DNA of 19,641 nt, taken from assembly GCA_030607635.1 (NCBI GenBank), contig JAUWJP010000006.1, forward strand, positions 1 through 19,641. Direction: 5' to 3'. This document shows positions 1 through 6,719 of the stretch, piece by piece; position 1 is the first letter of the stretch; each line of letters starts with the position of its first letter. The position numbers and the translations under genes are program-made. This DNA is from Candidatus Aminicenantota bacterium (lineage in GTDB: Bacteria > Acidobacteriota > Aminicenantia > Aminicenantales > Aminicenantaceae). The notes below the pieces were generated by a model that worked only from the letters and a program-made list of their open reading frames with translations, was not told the origin of the DNA and ran no database searches.

Positions 1-1
1 A

Positions 2-391
2 CACGGACATGGACTGGAAGAGCATCCTCCCTTTGATCCCCATGCTGAACACTCTCCTCAATCAAAAGGAAACAAAATCTGTATCACATCAACAGGAAAA
101 GACCTTGAAGCAGAAGTGGACCCAAACTTTGGCAGAGCTCAATATTTTTTAATCGTGGACCCCGAGACCATGAATTTTGAAGTTGTTCACAATCACAATA
201 TAGAAGCTGCCCAGGGGGCGGGAATACAAAGTGCCCAGCTTATCTCAAATAAAAATATAGGGGCCGTATTAACAGGAAGCTGCGGTCCCAATGCGCATAG
301 GATTCTTCAATCTTCAGGAATTAAAGTGATAACAGGTGCAAACGGTAAGGTGAAGGATGTGCTGGCAAAATACAAACCTGAGGTGAGATAA
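2..391 (+). CDS. NifX/ORP-like metal-cluster-binding protein, 5' end outside window
   Basis: The frame is open from the first bases of the window to the TAA at 389-391, so the gene starts upstream. The C-terminal part is a NifB/NifX/NafY-type domain (COG1433, the MTH1175 and orange-protein family): it begins KICITSTGKDLEAEVDP and continues through GRAQYFLIVD to a glycine-rich GSCGPNAH segment. Family members bind or carry metal-sulfur clusters; the Desulfovibrio orange protein holds a Mo-Cu-S cluster. The GTG at 116 lies inside the conserved first strand and is not the true start; no ATG, GTG or TTG occurs in frame between position 2 and the domain. The residues before the domain are histidine-rich (HGHGLEEHPPFDPHAEH), which suggests a metal-binding extension or linker to another domain. 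The stop overlaps the ATG of the Mrp ATPase by one base, so the two are probably coupled. Confidence 0.85.
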   Translation, partial: HGHGLEEHPPFDPHAEHSPQSKGNKICITSTGKDLEAEVDPNFGRAQYFLIVDPETMNFEVVHNHNIEAAQGAGIQSAQLISNKNIGAVLTGSCGPNAHRILQSSGIKVITGANGKVKDVLAKYKPEVR

Positions 392-1200
392 TGTCGGCCA
401 AAGAAAGGGAAGAAGATACAAAGATTTCAAAGACTCTATCTAAAATAAAAAACAGGCTTCTCGTCTTCAGCGGAAAAGGCGGAGTGGGAAAAAGCACAGT
501 GGCAGCCAATCTTTCTCTGGCATTTGCCATGCACGGCTTAAATGTGGGGCTCTTAGATGTGGATATACACGGCCCCCACTCAGCCAAAATGCTAGGTGTA
601 GAAGATAAAAGCGTGGATGTTTCTCCAGAAGGAATAAAACCAGTCAATGTCAATGATAATCTTAAACTAGTTTCCATGTCCTTCCTCTTGCAAGACCCGA
701 ACACGCCTGTTATCTGGCGTGGACCGCTGAAGATGAAGGCCATCCAACAATTCTTAGGGGAGGTGGATTGGGGAGAACTGGATTGGCTTATTATCGACTC
801 CCCTCCCGGCACTGGCGATGAACCCCTCTCCGTTGCCCAACTGATCCCCGCTACAGGAGCGATCGTTGTGACTACACCTCAAGAAGTTTCCCTTATGGAT
901 TCCAGAAAGGCGGTGGCTTTTGCCCGAAGCCTTAATCTGAAATTACTGGGGATAATTGAAAACATGAGCGGTATGGTCTGTCCCCACTGCGGAAAAGAAA
1001 TTGACCTCTTTAAAAAAGGCGGAGGCAAAAAAGTGGCCCTTGAATTGGGAATTCCCTTTTTAGGAAAAATTCCTATCGATCCCCAAATTGTTATCTCTAC
1101 AGACGAGGGAAAGCCTTTTATCGGCGCCCACCCTGATTCTGAAGCAAGCAAAGCTTTTATGAAAATAATCGAAAACATTCCGGGAGTAAAAGCTCATTAA
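391..1200 (+). CDS. mrp: Mrp/Nbp35-family iron-sulfur carrier ATPase
   Basis: This 269-residue P-loop protein belongs to the Mrp/ApbC/Nbp35 group, which binds and transfers 4Fe-4S clusters in the cytoplasm. The deviant Walker A motif KGGVGKST is at residues 29-36, the DVDIHGPH motif near 56-63, the IIDSPPGTGDE Walker B region near 134-144, and the cluster-bridging pair CPHC at 197-200. The length is normal for a minimal Mrp. The ATG at 391 overlaps the previous stop and is preceded by GAGGTGAG. Its position directly after a NifX-like gene matches Mrp-NifX pairs, including the orange-protein cluster of Desulfovibrio, and suggests loading of a metal cluster onto that protein (inference). Confidence 0.93.
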   Translation: MSAKEREEDTKISKTLSKIKNRLLVFSGKGGVGKSTVAANLSLAFAMHGLNVGLLDVDIHGPHSAKMLGVEDKSVDVSPEGIKPVNVNDNLKLVSMSFLLQDPNTPVIWRGPLKMKAIQQFLGEVDWGELDWLIIDSPPGTGDEPLSVAQLIPATGAIVVTTPQEVSLMDSRKAVAFARSLNLKLLGIIENMSGMVCPHCGKEIDLFKKGGGKKVALELGIPFLGKIPIDPQIVISTDEGKPFIGAHPDSEASKAFMKIIENIPGVKAH

Positions 1201-1257
1201 AGGGCTGTTTGCCATAAACTTTGATAAAATCTTATCCTTATAAGGGAGGTGAAGAGC

Positions 1258-1476
1258 ATGCCAAGAGGAGACGGCACTGGTCCTCACGTATTACGCCCGG
1301 GAACAGGTCCAGGAAAAGGAGGAAGGAGCGAATCCGGGACAAATTCGTCTTTTCAAAAATCTACCCTGGGAGGGACACTTTTCGCTTTTGCCTCCATGCT
1401 TATCGGAAATTGGCTGGATAAAAAGCTCTCTCAAAAAAAAGCAAGAGACAAATCTGGACAAACTGAATCTAAATAG
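1258..1476 (+). CDS. Small DUF5320-like protein with one membrane segment
   Basis: This codes for 72 residues. The ATG at 1258 sits 6 nt after a strong ribosome binding site GGGAGGTG, so the in-frame GTG at 1249, which lies within that site, is rejected as start. The opening MPRGDGTGP is typical of DUF5320 proteins, found near Mrp and NifX genes in anaerobes. The middle is rich in glycine, serine and proline. Residues about 37-53 (LGGTLFAFASMLIGNWL) form a short hydrophobic stretch, and the tail is basic (DKKLSQKKARDK). The hydrophobic segment could tether the protein to the inner membrane. The function of the family is unknown. It ends in TAG. Confidence 0.7.
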   Translation: MPRGDGTGPHVLRPGTGPGKGGRSESGTNSSFQKSTLGGTLFAFASMLIGNWLDKKLSQKKARDKSGQTESK

Positions 1477-1520
1477 TAAGAAAAATTTCATTTTTTTTAA
1501 AACTCCAAAAAGGAGCACAA

Positions 1521-1964
1521 ATGAAAAAAATTGGAATCATCATTTGCGGCAGATATCAAGACTGCGGCGGTGGAAAATGTTTTAGAGCTATTAGAGAAAG
1601 AGTTGGAGGTTTTTCCCGCTATCCGAAAGATGAGCCTGTTGAAGTTGTTGGCTATTCCTACTGTGGAAGGTGTCCGGGAGGGAATATAGAATATGTCCCT
1701 GAAGAGATGAAAAAAAATGGAGCAGAAGTGATCCATCTGGCCACAGGTCTGGTCGTTGGCTATCCTCCCTGCCCTAGCATTCGCCATTTTAAAGAATTCA
1801 TAGAGTCTTACTACGAATTGCCCGTAGTCATAGGGACTCACCCTATTCCATTAAAGTATTTAGAAGCACATAATAAGCTATCTTTCTGGAAAAGGATGAA
1901 CATGGAGGAAATTGCTGGAGACTTAATGAAAGAAGATAAAAAAATCATGGAAGCTTACAATTAA
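1521..1964 (+). CDS. CGGC-domain putative metal-binding protein
   Basis: This 147-residue soluble protein resembles the CGGC domain family (PF08821), named for a conserved central cysteine motif and thought to bind metal, with no proven activity. Cysteines lie at 9, 15, 20, 48, 51 and 84, including DCGGGKC near 14-20 and the core YCGRCPGG at 47-54. A histidine is at 72, and a late GTHP motif at 105-108 is conserved in relatives as I recall them. The ATG at 1521 follows AAGGAG by about 6 nt. That site is the 3' arm of a small hairpin (CTCC, five A, GGAG at 1503-1515) that could modestly limit translation. It fits the metal theme of its neighbours. Confidence 0.8.
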   Translation: MKKIGIIICGRYQDCGGGKCFRAIRERVGGFSRYPKDEPVEVVGYSYCGRCPGGNIEYVPEEMKKNGAEVIHLATGLVVGYPPCPSIRHFKEFIESYYELPVVIGTHPIPLKYLEAHNKLSFWKRMNMEEIAGDLMKEDKKIMEAYN

Positions 1965-1978
1965 GAAAGGAGGTCAAA

Positions 1979-2155
1979 ATGCAAGGAGGAGGACAACAAG
2001 GAGGAGGTGGAGGACGAGGTCGGATGGGCGGCAGAGGCGGAGGCCCTGAAGGTTACTGTGTATGCCCGTCGTGTGGAGCCAGAGTTCCTCACCAGAGAGG
2101 CCTGCCCTGTTACCAGAGGTCCTGCCCTAAATGCGGGACTAAAATGACTCGTTAG
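1979..2155 (+). CDS. 58-residue glycine-rich zinc-ribbon protein
   Basis: This short gene starts at ATG 1979, 6 nt after AGGAGG, and ends in TAG at 2153-2155. The first 24 residues are mostly glycine, glutamine and arginine (MQGGGQQGGGGGRGRMGG). The second half is a compact cysteine module: YCVCPSCG at 26-33, GLPC at 41-44 and SCPKCGTKMTR at 48-58, with cysteines at 27, 29, 32, 44, 49 and 52. This is the layout of a zinc ribbon or rubredoxin-like knuckle. Similar glycine-rich minis with this C-terminal module recur near NifX and Mrp genes in anaerobes (recalled, not checked). The strong Shine-Dalgarno, the cysteine pattern and the placement between two metal-binding genes support it as real. 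Its function is unknown. Confidence 0.75.
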   Translation: MQGGGQQGGGGGRGRMGGRGGGPEGYCVCPSCGARVPHQRGLPCYQRSCPKCGTKMTR

Positions 2156-2164
2156 ACCGCAAAA

Positions 2165-2410
2165 ATGCCCATTTATGAATATAAATGCAAGGAATGTGGA
2201 AAAGTCACCGAAGTCTTTGTCCGTTCGCTTCATCAAGAAATTGATTTATCCTGTTCTCAGTGCAGCAGCAAAAATCTTCAAAAGATATTCTCTACCCCCG
2301 CGGCTGTTAAAACGGGAAATTCTTCTGCAAAAGGTTTAACCTGCTGCGGCGAAACAGAGCGCTGCGAAACTCCTCCCTGTTCAGACGGAGAAGTGTGCCG
2401 AAGGGATTAA
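2165..2410 (+). CDS. FmdB-type zinc-ribbon protein with cysteine-rich tail
   Basis: This 81-residue protein opens with MPIYEYKCKECG, the signature of the FmdB / CxxC_CxxC_SSSS family. The zinc knuckle pairs are C8-C11 and C30-C33, followed by the usual CSSKNLQKIFSTPA. After it comes a tail of about 35 residues with five more cysteines (60, 61, 67, 72, 78), probably a second metal site. Family members are small regulatory or accessory proteins of uncertain role. It lies 9 nt after the preceding zinc-ribbon gene and 4 nt before the hydrolase-fold gene, so all three are probably on one transcript. The ribosome binding site is poor, which suggests translational coupling. Confidence 0.87.
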   Translation: MPIYEYKCKECGKVTEVFVRSLHQEIDLSCSQCSSKNLQKIFSTPAAVKTGNSSAKGLTCCGETERCETPPCSDGEVCRRD

Positions 2411-2414
2411 ACCT

Positions 2415-3149
2415 TTGTCCAGATTGAAAAATACTCAACCCATCCAGATTACTATAGTCTACGATAACAATCCTTTTGACGAAAAGCTCGATAAGGACTG
2501 GGGTTTCTCCTGCTTCATCAAAGGACTGGAAAAATCCATCCTCTTCGATACAGGAACTAACGGGCGAATCCTGCTTGCCAACATGGAAAAGACCGGAATT
2601 CGCCCTGAAGACATTGATTTAGTCTTCCTATCCCATGACCACAGAGATCACACAGGTGGCCTGGACGCCCTCCTGGAGCAAAATCATAAAATTGAAGTAT
2701 GGCTTCCTGAATTCTTCTCTTCAAGCTTCAAGAATGTCATCAAAAAAAGGGGTGCGTCTGTTGCAGAAGTGGATAGCTTTCAAAAAATATGCCGTAGAGC
2801 CTACACCACAGGAGTAATTCCAGGCTGGATCAAAGAGCAGTCCTTGATCTTGGATACGGACAAAGGCATTATCTTGATAACAGGCTGCGCACATCCCAGG
2901 ATCACTAATATCATCACCAAAGCTAAAGAACTCTTAAAAAAAGATATTCACATGGTCTTTGGCGGTTTCCACTTGGCTGCCTTTTATGAAAATGAAATAA
3001 ATGAAATTATAGATCATTTTCGGAAATCAGGAGTGAAAAAGGTAGGACCGTGTCATTGTTCCGGAGACGAGGCTCGCAAACTTTTTGCTGAAGAATACAA
3101 AGATGATTTCATAGAAATAGGTGTAGGAAAAGAGATTAAAGTTCAATGA
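2415..3149 (+). CDS. Metallo-beta-lactamase-fold protein (COG1237-like)
   Basis: This 244-residue protein carries the metallo-beta-lactamase fold motif SHDHRDHTGG at residues 73-82 (H74, H76, D78, H79), plus later metal-ligand histidines in TGCAHPRI and GGFHLAAF. The order and spacing fit COG1237, whose members are annotated as synthases in the methanopterin-like 7,8-dihydropterin pathway, though most remain untested. The start is TTG at 2415, 9 nt after GAAGGGA; a second TTG at 2424 is possible and no ATG is suitable. The stop overlaps the next ATG (ATGA at 3146), so it is coupled to the MinD-type ATPases. COG1237 genes often sit beside ferredoxin-bearing MinD ATPases in anaerobes, which suggests a shared cofactor or cluster task rather than a housekeeping role (inference). 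Confidence 0.85.
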   Translation: MSRLKNTQPIQITIVYDNNPFDEKLDKDWGFSCFIKGLEKSILFDTGTNGRILLANMEKTGIRPEDIDLVFLSHDHRDHTGGLDALLEQNHKIEVWLPEFFSSSFKNVIKKRGASVAEVDSFQKICRRAYTTGVIPGWIKEQSLILDTDKGIILITGCAHPRITNIITKAKELLKKDIHMVFGGFHLAAFYENEINEIIDHFRKSGVKKVGPCHCSGDEARKLFAEEYKDDFIEIGVGKEIKVQ

Positions 3150-3988
3150 TACTCTCAATCGCCAGCGGCAAAGGAGGAACAGGAAAGACAACTGTCGCCG
3201 TCAATTTAGCGCTATCCTTGGAAGGCTCCTGTTCCGTACAGTTTTTAGACTGCGATGTTGAAGAACCCAACGCTCATTTTTTCTTGAAGCCTCGAATTTA
3301 TCAATCTCAACCTGTTTTCATTCCCATCCCCGAGATTGTGGAAGAAAAATGCACCTATTGCGGGAAATGTGCCGAAGTTTGCGCATATAATGCTATAGCA
3401 GTCCTTAAAGACAATGTCCTGGTTTTCCCAGAACTCTGTCATGGATGTGGAGGCTGCAGCCTCCTTTGTCCGGAGCAAGCCATAAAAGAGAAGGGGCAGA
3501 GAATAGGCGTTATGGAGATTGGAGCAGCTAATGGCCTCCAGTTCATCCACGGAAAACTCGATATCGGCCAAGCAATGTCTCCTCCCCTCATAAGGGAAGT
3601 GAAAAAACAGATGAATCGAGAGCGGACAATCATTATCGATGCCCCCCCAGGAACATCTTGTCCGGTGGTTGAATCTGTTAAAGGAAGCGATGTATCTCTT
3701 CTGGTTACTGAACCGACTCCTTTTGGCCTCAACGATCTGCGCTTAGCTGTTGAGACTTTAAGAGAGCTGAAAATTCCATTCGGCATTATCCTCAATCGAG
3801 CTGATATAGGGGATAAGCAAGTTCAGGATTATTGCCTTAAAGAAAATATCCCTGTCTTGATGACCATACCCACAGATAGAAATATTGCTGTGGCCTACTC
3901 TGAGGGAAAAACTATCATCGAAACTCAACCTGCTTACAAACAAAAATTTCTTGAATTATTCAAAAAGGTACAAAAATTAATAAAATGA
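3146..3988 (+). CDS. MinD-type P-loop ATPase with inserted 2x[4Fe-4S] ferredoxin domain (first copy)
   Basis: This 280-residue protein of the COG1149 type has the deviant Walker A KGGTGKTT at 9-16, then DCDVEEPNAH near 35-44, and a ferredoxin insertion. The insertion's two 4Fe-4S motifs are C69-C72-C75-C79 and C98-C101-C104-C108, each with the typical CP or CA ending. It is followed by IIDAPPGTSCP (Walker B region) and LLVTEPTPFGLNDL. Family members form pairs and were found with the orange protein in Desulfovibrio; a role in metal-cluster assembly or cell division has been proposed there. It overlaps the upstream gene by 4 nt and the second copy by 4 nt. It is soluble, with no membrane segment. 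It probably pairs with the next gene as a heterodimer (inference). Confidence 0.93.
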   Translation: MILSIASGKGGTGKTTVAVNLALSLEGSCSVQFLDCDVEEPNAHFFLKPRIYQSQPVFIPIPEIVEEKCTYCGKCAEVCAYNAIAVLKDNVLVFPELCHGCGGCSLLCPEQAIKEKGQRIGVMEIGAANGLQFIHGKLDIGQAMSPPLIREVKKQMNRERTIIIDAPPGTSCPVVESVKGSDVSLLVTEPTPFGLNDLRLAVETLRELKIPFGIILNRADIGDKQVQDYCLKENIPVLMTIPTDRNIAVAYSEGKTIIETQPAYKQKFLELFKKVQKLIK

Positions 3989-4875
3989 AACAACTGGTTG
4001 TCATAAGCGGCAAGGGCGGAACAGGAAAAACGATTATCTCCGCCTGCTTCGCTACTCTTGCTCAAAAAAAAGTAATCGCCGACTGCGATGTCGATGCTGC
4101 TAATCTCTATCTCCTCCTTCAGCCTGAAATTCAAGAAACTCATCAATTTTCTGGTGGAATGAAAGCACGGATCGAACAAGAAAAATGCACCGGATGCGGT
4201 GAATGTGTAAACACCTGCCGCTTTTCCGCAATTAGCGAGAAAGAGGAGGGAGAAGTAATCATCGACCCCATATCCTGTGAAGGATGCGGAGTCTGTTCTT
4301 ACATCTGTCCTGAAGAAGCAATAAAAATGGAAAAGAGTATATCCGGAGAATGGTTTGTCTCTCAAACCAAATACGGACCCTTTGTCCACGCCAGACTTGG
4401 AATTGCAGAGGAAAGTTCAGGGAAGTTGGTAACTGAAGTCAGGAAAAAGGCAAAAGATATTGCTGAGAAAGAGAAGCTGGATTTGGCCATCATCGACGGT
4501 CCTCCAGGAATAGGCTGCCCAGTTATTGCTTCCCTTTCAGGGACAGATCTGGCATTGGTCGTAACAGAACCCTCTCTTTCTGGAATTCATGATATGGAAC
4601 GTGTGATTCAAATGGCTCATCATTTCAAAACTCAAACAGCCTGCTGCATCAATAAATACGATCTCAATCTTCAAAACTCTGCTCAAATCGAAAGCTGGTG
4701 CGAAAAAAATTCTATACCTCTTGTAGGAAAAATACCTTTTGATGAAGAAGTCACAAAATCCATGGTTCAGGGAATTCCTTTGACTGAATATACAAATAAT
4801 TCTGTATCAAAGGAGATAAAAAAAATGTGGCAAAAGCTGGACAAATTAATTGCTAGAGAGGAAATTAAAAAATGA
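3985..4875 (+). CDS. MinD-type P-loop ATPase with inserted 2x[4Fe-4S] ferredoxin domain (second copy)
   Basis: This 296-residue paralogue has the same architecture as the preceding gene: KGGTGKT at 10-16, DCDVDAANLYLLL near 33-45, and 4Fe-4S motifs C68-C71-C74-C78 and C98-C101-C104-C108. IIDGPPGIGCPV and LVVTEPSLSGIHD follow. All catalytic and cluster-ligand residues are intact in both copies, so neither is decaying. The two are diverged outside the motifs, which points to an old duplication and a functional pair. Tandem pairs of this kind are the usual arrangement in anaerobes. ATGA overlaps on both sides tie it to the first copy and to the membrane protein that follows, which could be its docking partner (inference). 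Confidence 0.93.
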   Translation: MKQLVVISGKGGTGKTIISACFATLAQKKVIADCDVDAANLYLLLQPEIQETHQFSGGMKARIEQEKCTGCGECVNTCRFSAISEKEEGEVIIDPISCEGCGVCSYICPEEAIKMEKSISGEWFVSQTKYGPFVHARLGIAEESSGKLVTEVRKKAKDIAEKEKLDLAIIDGPPGIGCPVIASLSGTDLALVVTEPSLSGIHDMERVIQMAHHFKTQTACCINKYDLNLQNSAQIESWCEKNSIPLVGKIPFDEEVTKSMVQGIPLTEYTNNSVSKEIKKMWQKLDKLIAREEIKK

Positions 4876-5867
4876 AAAAAACAAATTGGCAATATCTAGT
4901 AGATACGCTTCTTTTTCTTTGCATCGTGGGAATTGCCTTTACCGGGTTTCTCATGGGCCTTTTCATTCCCAAAGGGCCTACAGCCCCGGAAAGCGCCAAA
5001 TATTTCCTGTGGCTTCACCGGCATCAATGGGGAAATATTCATTTTTGCTTATCTATTACCTTTACCATACTCGTAATCATCCATCTCATTTTTAGCTGGA
5101 AGTGGATAAAGGCCAAAGCCCGTAAGATTTTCAAAGGAAGATGGGCTACCGCACTGATCCTCACAGCTATCGCCTCTTTCCTCGTGCTCTTTCTTTTCTG
5201 GTCCCTCTACCCGAAGGTTCCAGGTGCTTATGAAGACTATGGAATAAGAGATGGAGAAAGAGCAAGGCGGCAACAGTTATCAAAAGAAGGATACCTAATA
5301 CCTGAAGAAAAAATCTTCTATGAAGAAGGAAAGGTGAATATCGTTATAACCGGAAAGACAACTCTCCGGGAAGCAGAAAAAGCCACTGGCATTCCTGCAA
5401 GAGAAATCGCTACTAAATTAGGACTTCCTTCAAAAGTCTCCTTGGATGAGACTTTAGGAATGCTGAGGAAAAAATATCCTTTTACTTTACAGGAAGTTAG
5501 AGACGTCATTCATGATATTTTAAATAAGGAAAAGGCACCTCGCAAAGAAATAGAAGAAAAGAAAGGGATTCAAGAGAACCAGGGAAAAAAAGAAGAGGAA
5601 AAACATAAGGAAACTCATGGGGAAGAACATGAAGAAACATTGACAAGAGGAAGATTGGCTGAAGACATATCCGGAATCCTGATTACAGGTCGAATGACTC
5701 TTTATGATTTAGAAGACAAAACAGGTATTCCTGCCCGCAAGATCGCAGACAAATTAGGCATTCCCTCTAATGCTCCTCTCAATGAAACCTTAGGCAGGCT
5801 CAGAAAAAGATATTTCTTTACCATGCAAGAATTAAAGGATGTCATTACCTCTTTAATGAAGAAATGA
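4872..5867 (+). CDS. DUF4405-like membrane protein with duplicated cytoplasmic domain
   Basis: This 331-residue protein has three membrane segments near residues 10-32, 55-78 and 91-113. Histidines at 49, 51, 57 and 71 (LHRHQWGNIHF and IIHLIFSW) resemble the heme-ligand pattern of DUF4405 / cytochrome b561-like modules, so a b-type heme is possible. After a linker come two copies of a domain of about 60 residues, at about 159-219 and 271-331. Each starts ITG, then TL, TGIPAR, KLG, ETLG, LRK and FT.QE. About 36 of 61 positions are identical by eye. A highly charged Lys/Glu/His linker at about 219-265 joins them. The start overlaps the second MinD-type ATPase by 4 nt, suggesting that the pair of iron-sulfur ATPases works at this membrane protein. 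The electron-transfer role is inferred. Confidence 0.8.
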   Translation: MKKTNWQYLVDTLLFLCIVGIAFTGFLMGLFIPKGPTAPESAKYFLWLHRHQWGNIHFCLSITFTILVIIHLIFSWKWIKAKARKIFKGRWATALILTAIASFLVLFLFWSLYPKVPGAYEDYGIRDGERARRQQLSKEGYLIPEEKIFYEEGKVNIVITGKTTLREAEKATGIPAREIATKLGLPSKVSLDETLGMLRKKYPFTLQEVRDVIHDILNKEKAPRKEIEEKKGIQENQGKKEEEKHKETHGEEHEETLTRGRLAEDISGILITGRMTLYDLEDKTGIPARKIADKLGIPSNAPLNETLGRLRKRYFFTMQELKDVITSLMKK

Positions 5868-5882
5868 AAAATCTCTATGTTT

Positions 5883-5909
5883 TTGATTAAATTATTATTT
5901 TGATATAAT
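5883..5909 (+). promoter_or_regulatory. Possible promoter upstream of the NifU-like gene
   Basis: A TTGATT at 5883-5888 and a perfect TATAAT at 5904-5909 lie in the 143-nt gap after the membrane-protein gene. The 15-nt spacing is short, so the -35 assignment is weak and the -10 is the better element. It would give a leader of about 95 nt that contains the inverted repeat at 5941-5966. Confidence 0.35.
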
Positions 5910-5940
5910 AACTCTTCGCTTAATATATCTTCATCTTTGA

Positions 5941-5966
5941 TTCCTCAGCAAATCAAGAGTGAGGAA
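5941..5966. repeat. Perfect inverted repeat in the leader of the NifU-like gene
   Basis: TTCCTCA at 5941-5947 and TGAGGAA at 5960-5966 are exact reverse complements with a 12-nt centre. No T run follows, so it is not a classic terminator. It lies between a likely -10 box and the start at 6011, where it could be an operator or an RNA hairpin. No regulator can be named. Confidence 0.5.
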
Positions 5967-6010
5967 CTTAGAAACGAAATTTTTTTGAATCTTTCTAAAA
6001 AAAGAGACCC

Positions 6011-6457
6011 ATGGCTAAGGACAAAGACGTAGACAAATTTGCTCAAGAACTCCAGAAACAAATTATGGAACAAGTAAGAAAACGATACTCTGAAACTGTA
6101 ATCGATCATTGGCAAAATCCCCGAAACTTCAGAAAAATTGAGAATCCAGATGGCTATGCTAAAGTGAAAGGCTCCTGTGGAGATACGATAGAGATGTACC
6201 TAAAAACAGATAAGGAAAATATTTCAGAATGCGGATTTCAAACCGATGGCTGTGGAACGTCAATTGTTTGCGGAAGTGTAGCCACAGAATTGGCTCTGAA
6301 TAAATCCTTCATCCAAGCTCTGGGTTTGGTTAGTGCTGATGAAATACTAAAAAGACTCGGAGGATTGCCTCAATCTGATGTCCATTGCGCTCAGCTCGCA
6401 GCAGAAACATTAAGACGGGCCTTAGCCGATTATCTCTACCGGAAAAGAGCCCAATGA
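6011..6457 (+). CDS. NifU/IscU-like iron-sulfur cluster scaffold protein
   Basis: This 148-residue protein matches the NifU N-terminal / IscU scaffold on which iron-sulfur clusters are built. The ligand residues are present: C56 and D58 in GSCGDTIEMYL, C81 in DGCGTSIVCGS, and C126 in VHCAQLAAETL. The QNPRNF near 35-40 is typical of the family. Extra cysteines at 74 and 87 are unlike classical IscU but common in the divergent NifU-like proteins of anaerobes (recalled). The first 20 residues are a charged extension. There is no cysteine desulfurase next to it; the neighbours are Mrp, MinD-Fd and radical SAM genes. It may therefore supply clusters to this locus rather than run general assembly (inference). 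Confidence 0.9.
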   Translation: MAKDKDVDKFAQELQKQIMEQVRKRYSETVIDHWQNPRNFRKIENPDGYAKVKGSCGDTIEMYLKTDKENISECGFQTDGCGTSIVCGSVATELALNKSFIQALGLVSADEILKRLGGLPQSDVHCAQLAAETLRRALADYLYRKRAQ

Positions 6458-6515
6458 AAAAAACATTACGAGGGAACATGAGCCTATAATTATCTTATTA
6501 TCGATGGAGTCTACA

Positions 6516-6719
6516 ATGAAAGAATGCAATAGTGAAAAAAATATGGAAAAATGCAACTGCACCTATGAGCCGTGCAGCCGCAAGGGAATCTGCTGCGAAT
6601 GCATTCAGTATCACTGGGGCATGAGAGAACTTCCTGCCTGTTTTTTTCCTGATGATGTCGAAAGAACTTTTGACCGTTCCATAAGAAGATTCATCGAAGT
6701 CTATAAAGATAGAGGTTGA
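6516..6719 (+). CDS. Small cysteine-rich DUF6485-family protein
   Basis: This codes for 67 residues with eight cysteines, including CNCTYEPCSRKGICCECI at 13-30 and ELPACFFP at 38-45, the signature of the DUF6485 family. It is probably a zinc or iron-sulfur binding mini-protein, with no known activity. I chose the ATG at 6516 because GGAG ends 6 nt before it and because the family usually begins shortly before the first cysteine. The in-frame ATG at 6504 overlaps that ribosome binding site and is less likely. The stop overlaps a TTG start of the radical SAM gene (TTGA at 6716), so the two may be coupled. Confidence 0.75.
   Translation: MKECNSEKNMEKCNCTYEPCSRKGICCECIQYHWGMRELPACFFPDDVERTFDRSIRRFIEVYKDRG

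Noticed and set aside
116..391. A 91-residue gene starting at GTG 116
   Set aside because: The conserved NifX strand KICITSTGKDLEAEVDP begins before this GTG and the frame stays open to the window edge, so the true start is upstream.
1209..1230. A promoter before the DUF5320-like gene
   Set aside because: TTGCCA and TAAAAT are present but only 10 nt apart, too close for a sigma-70 promoter.
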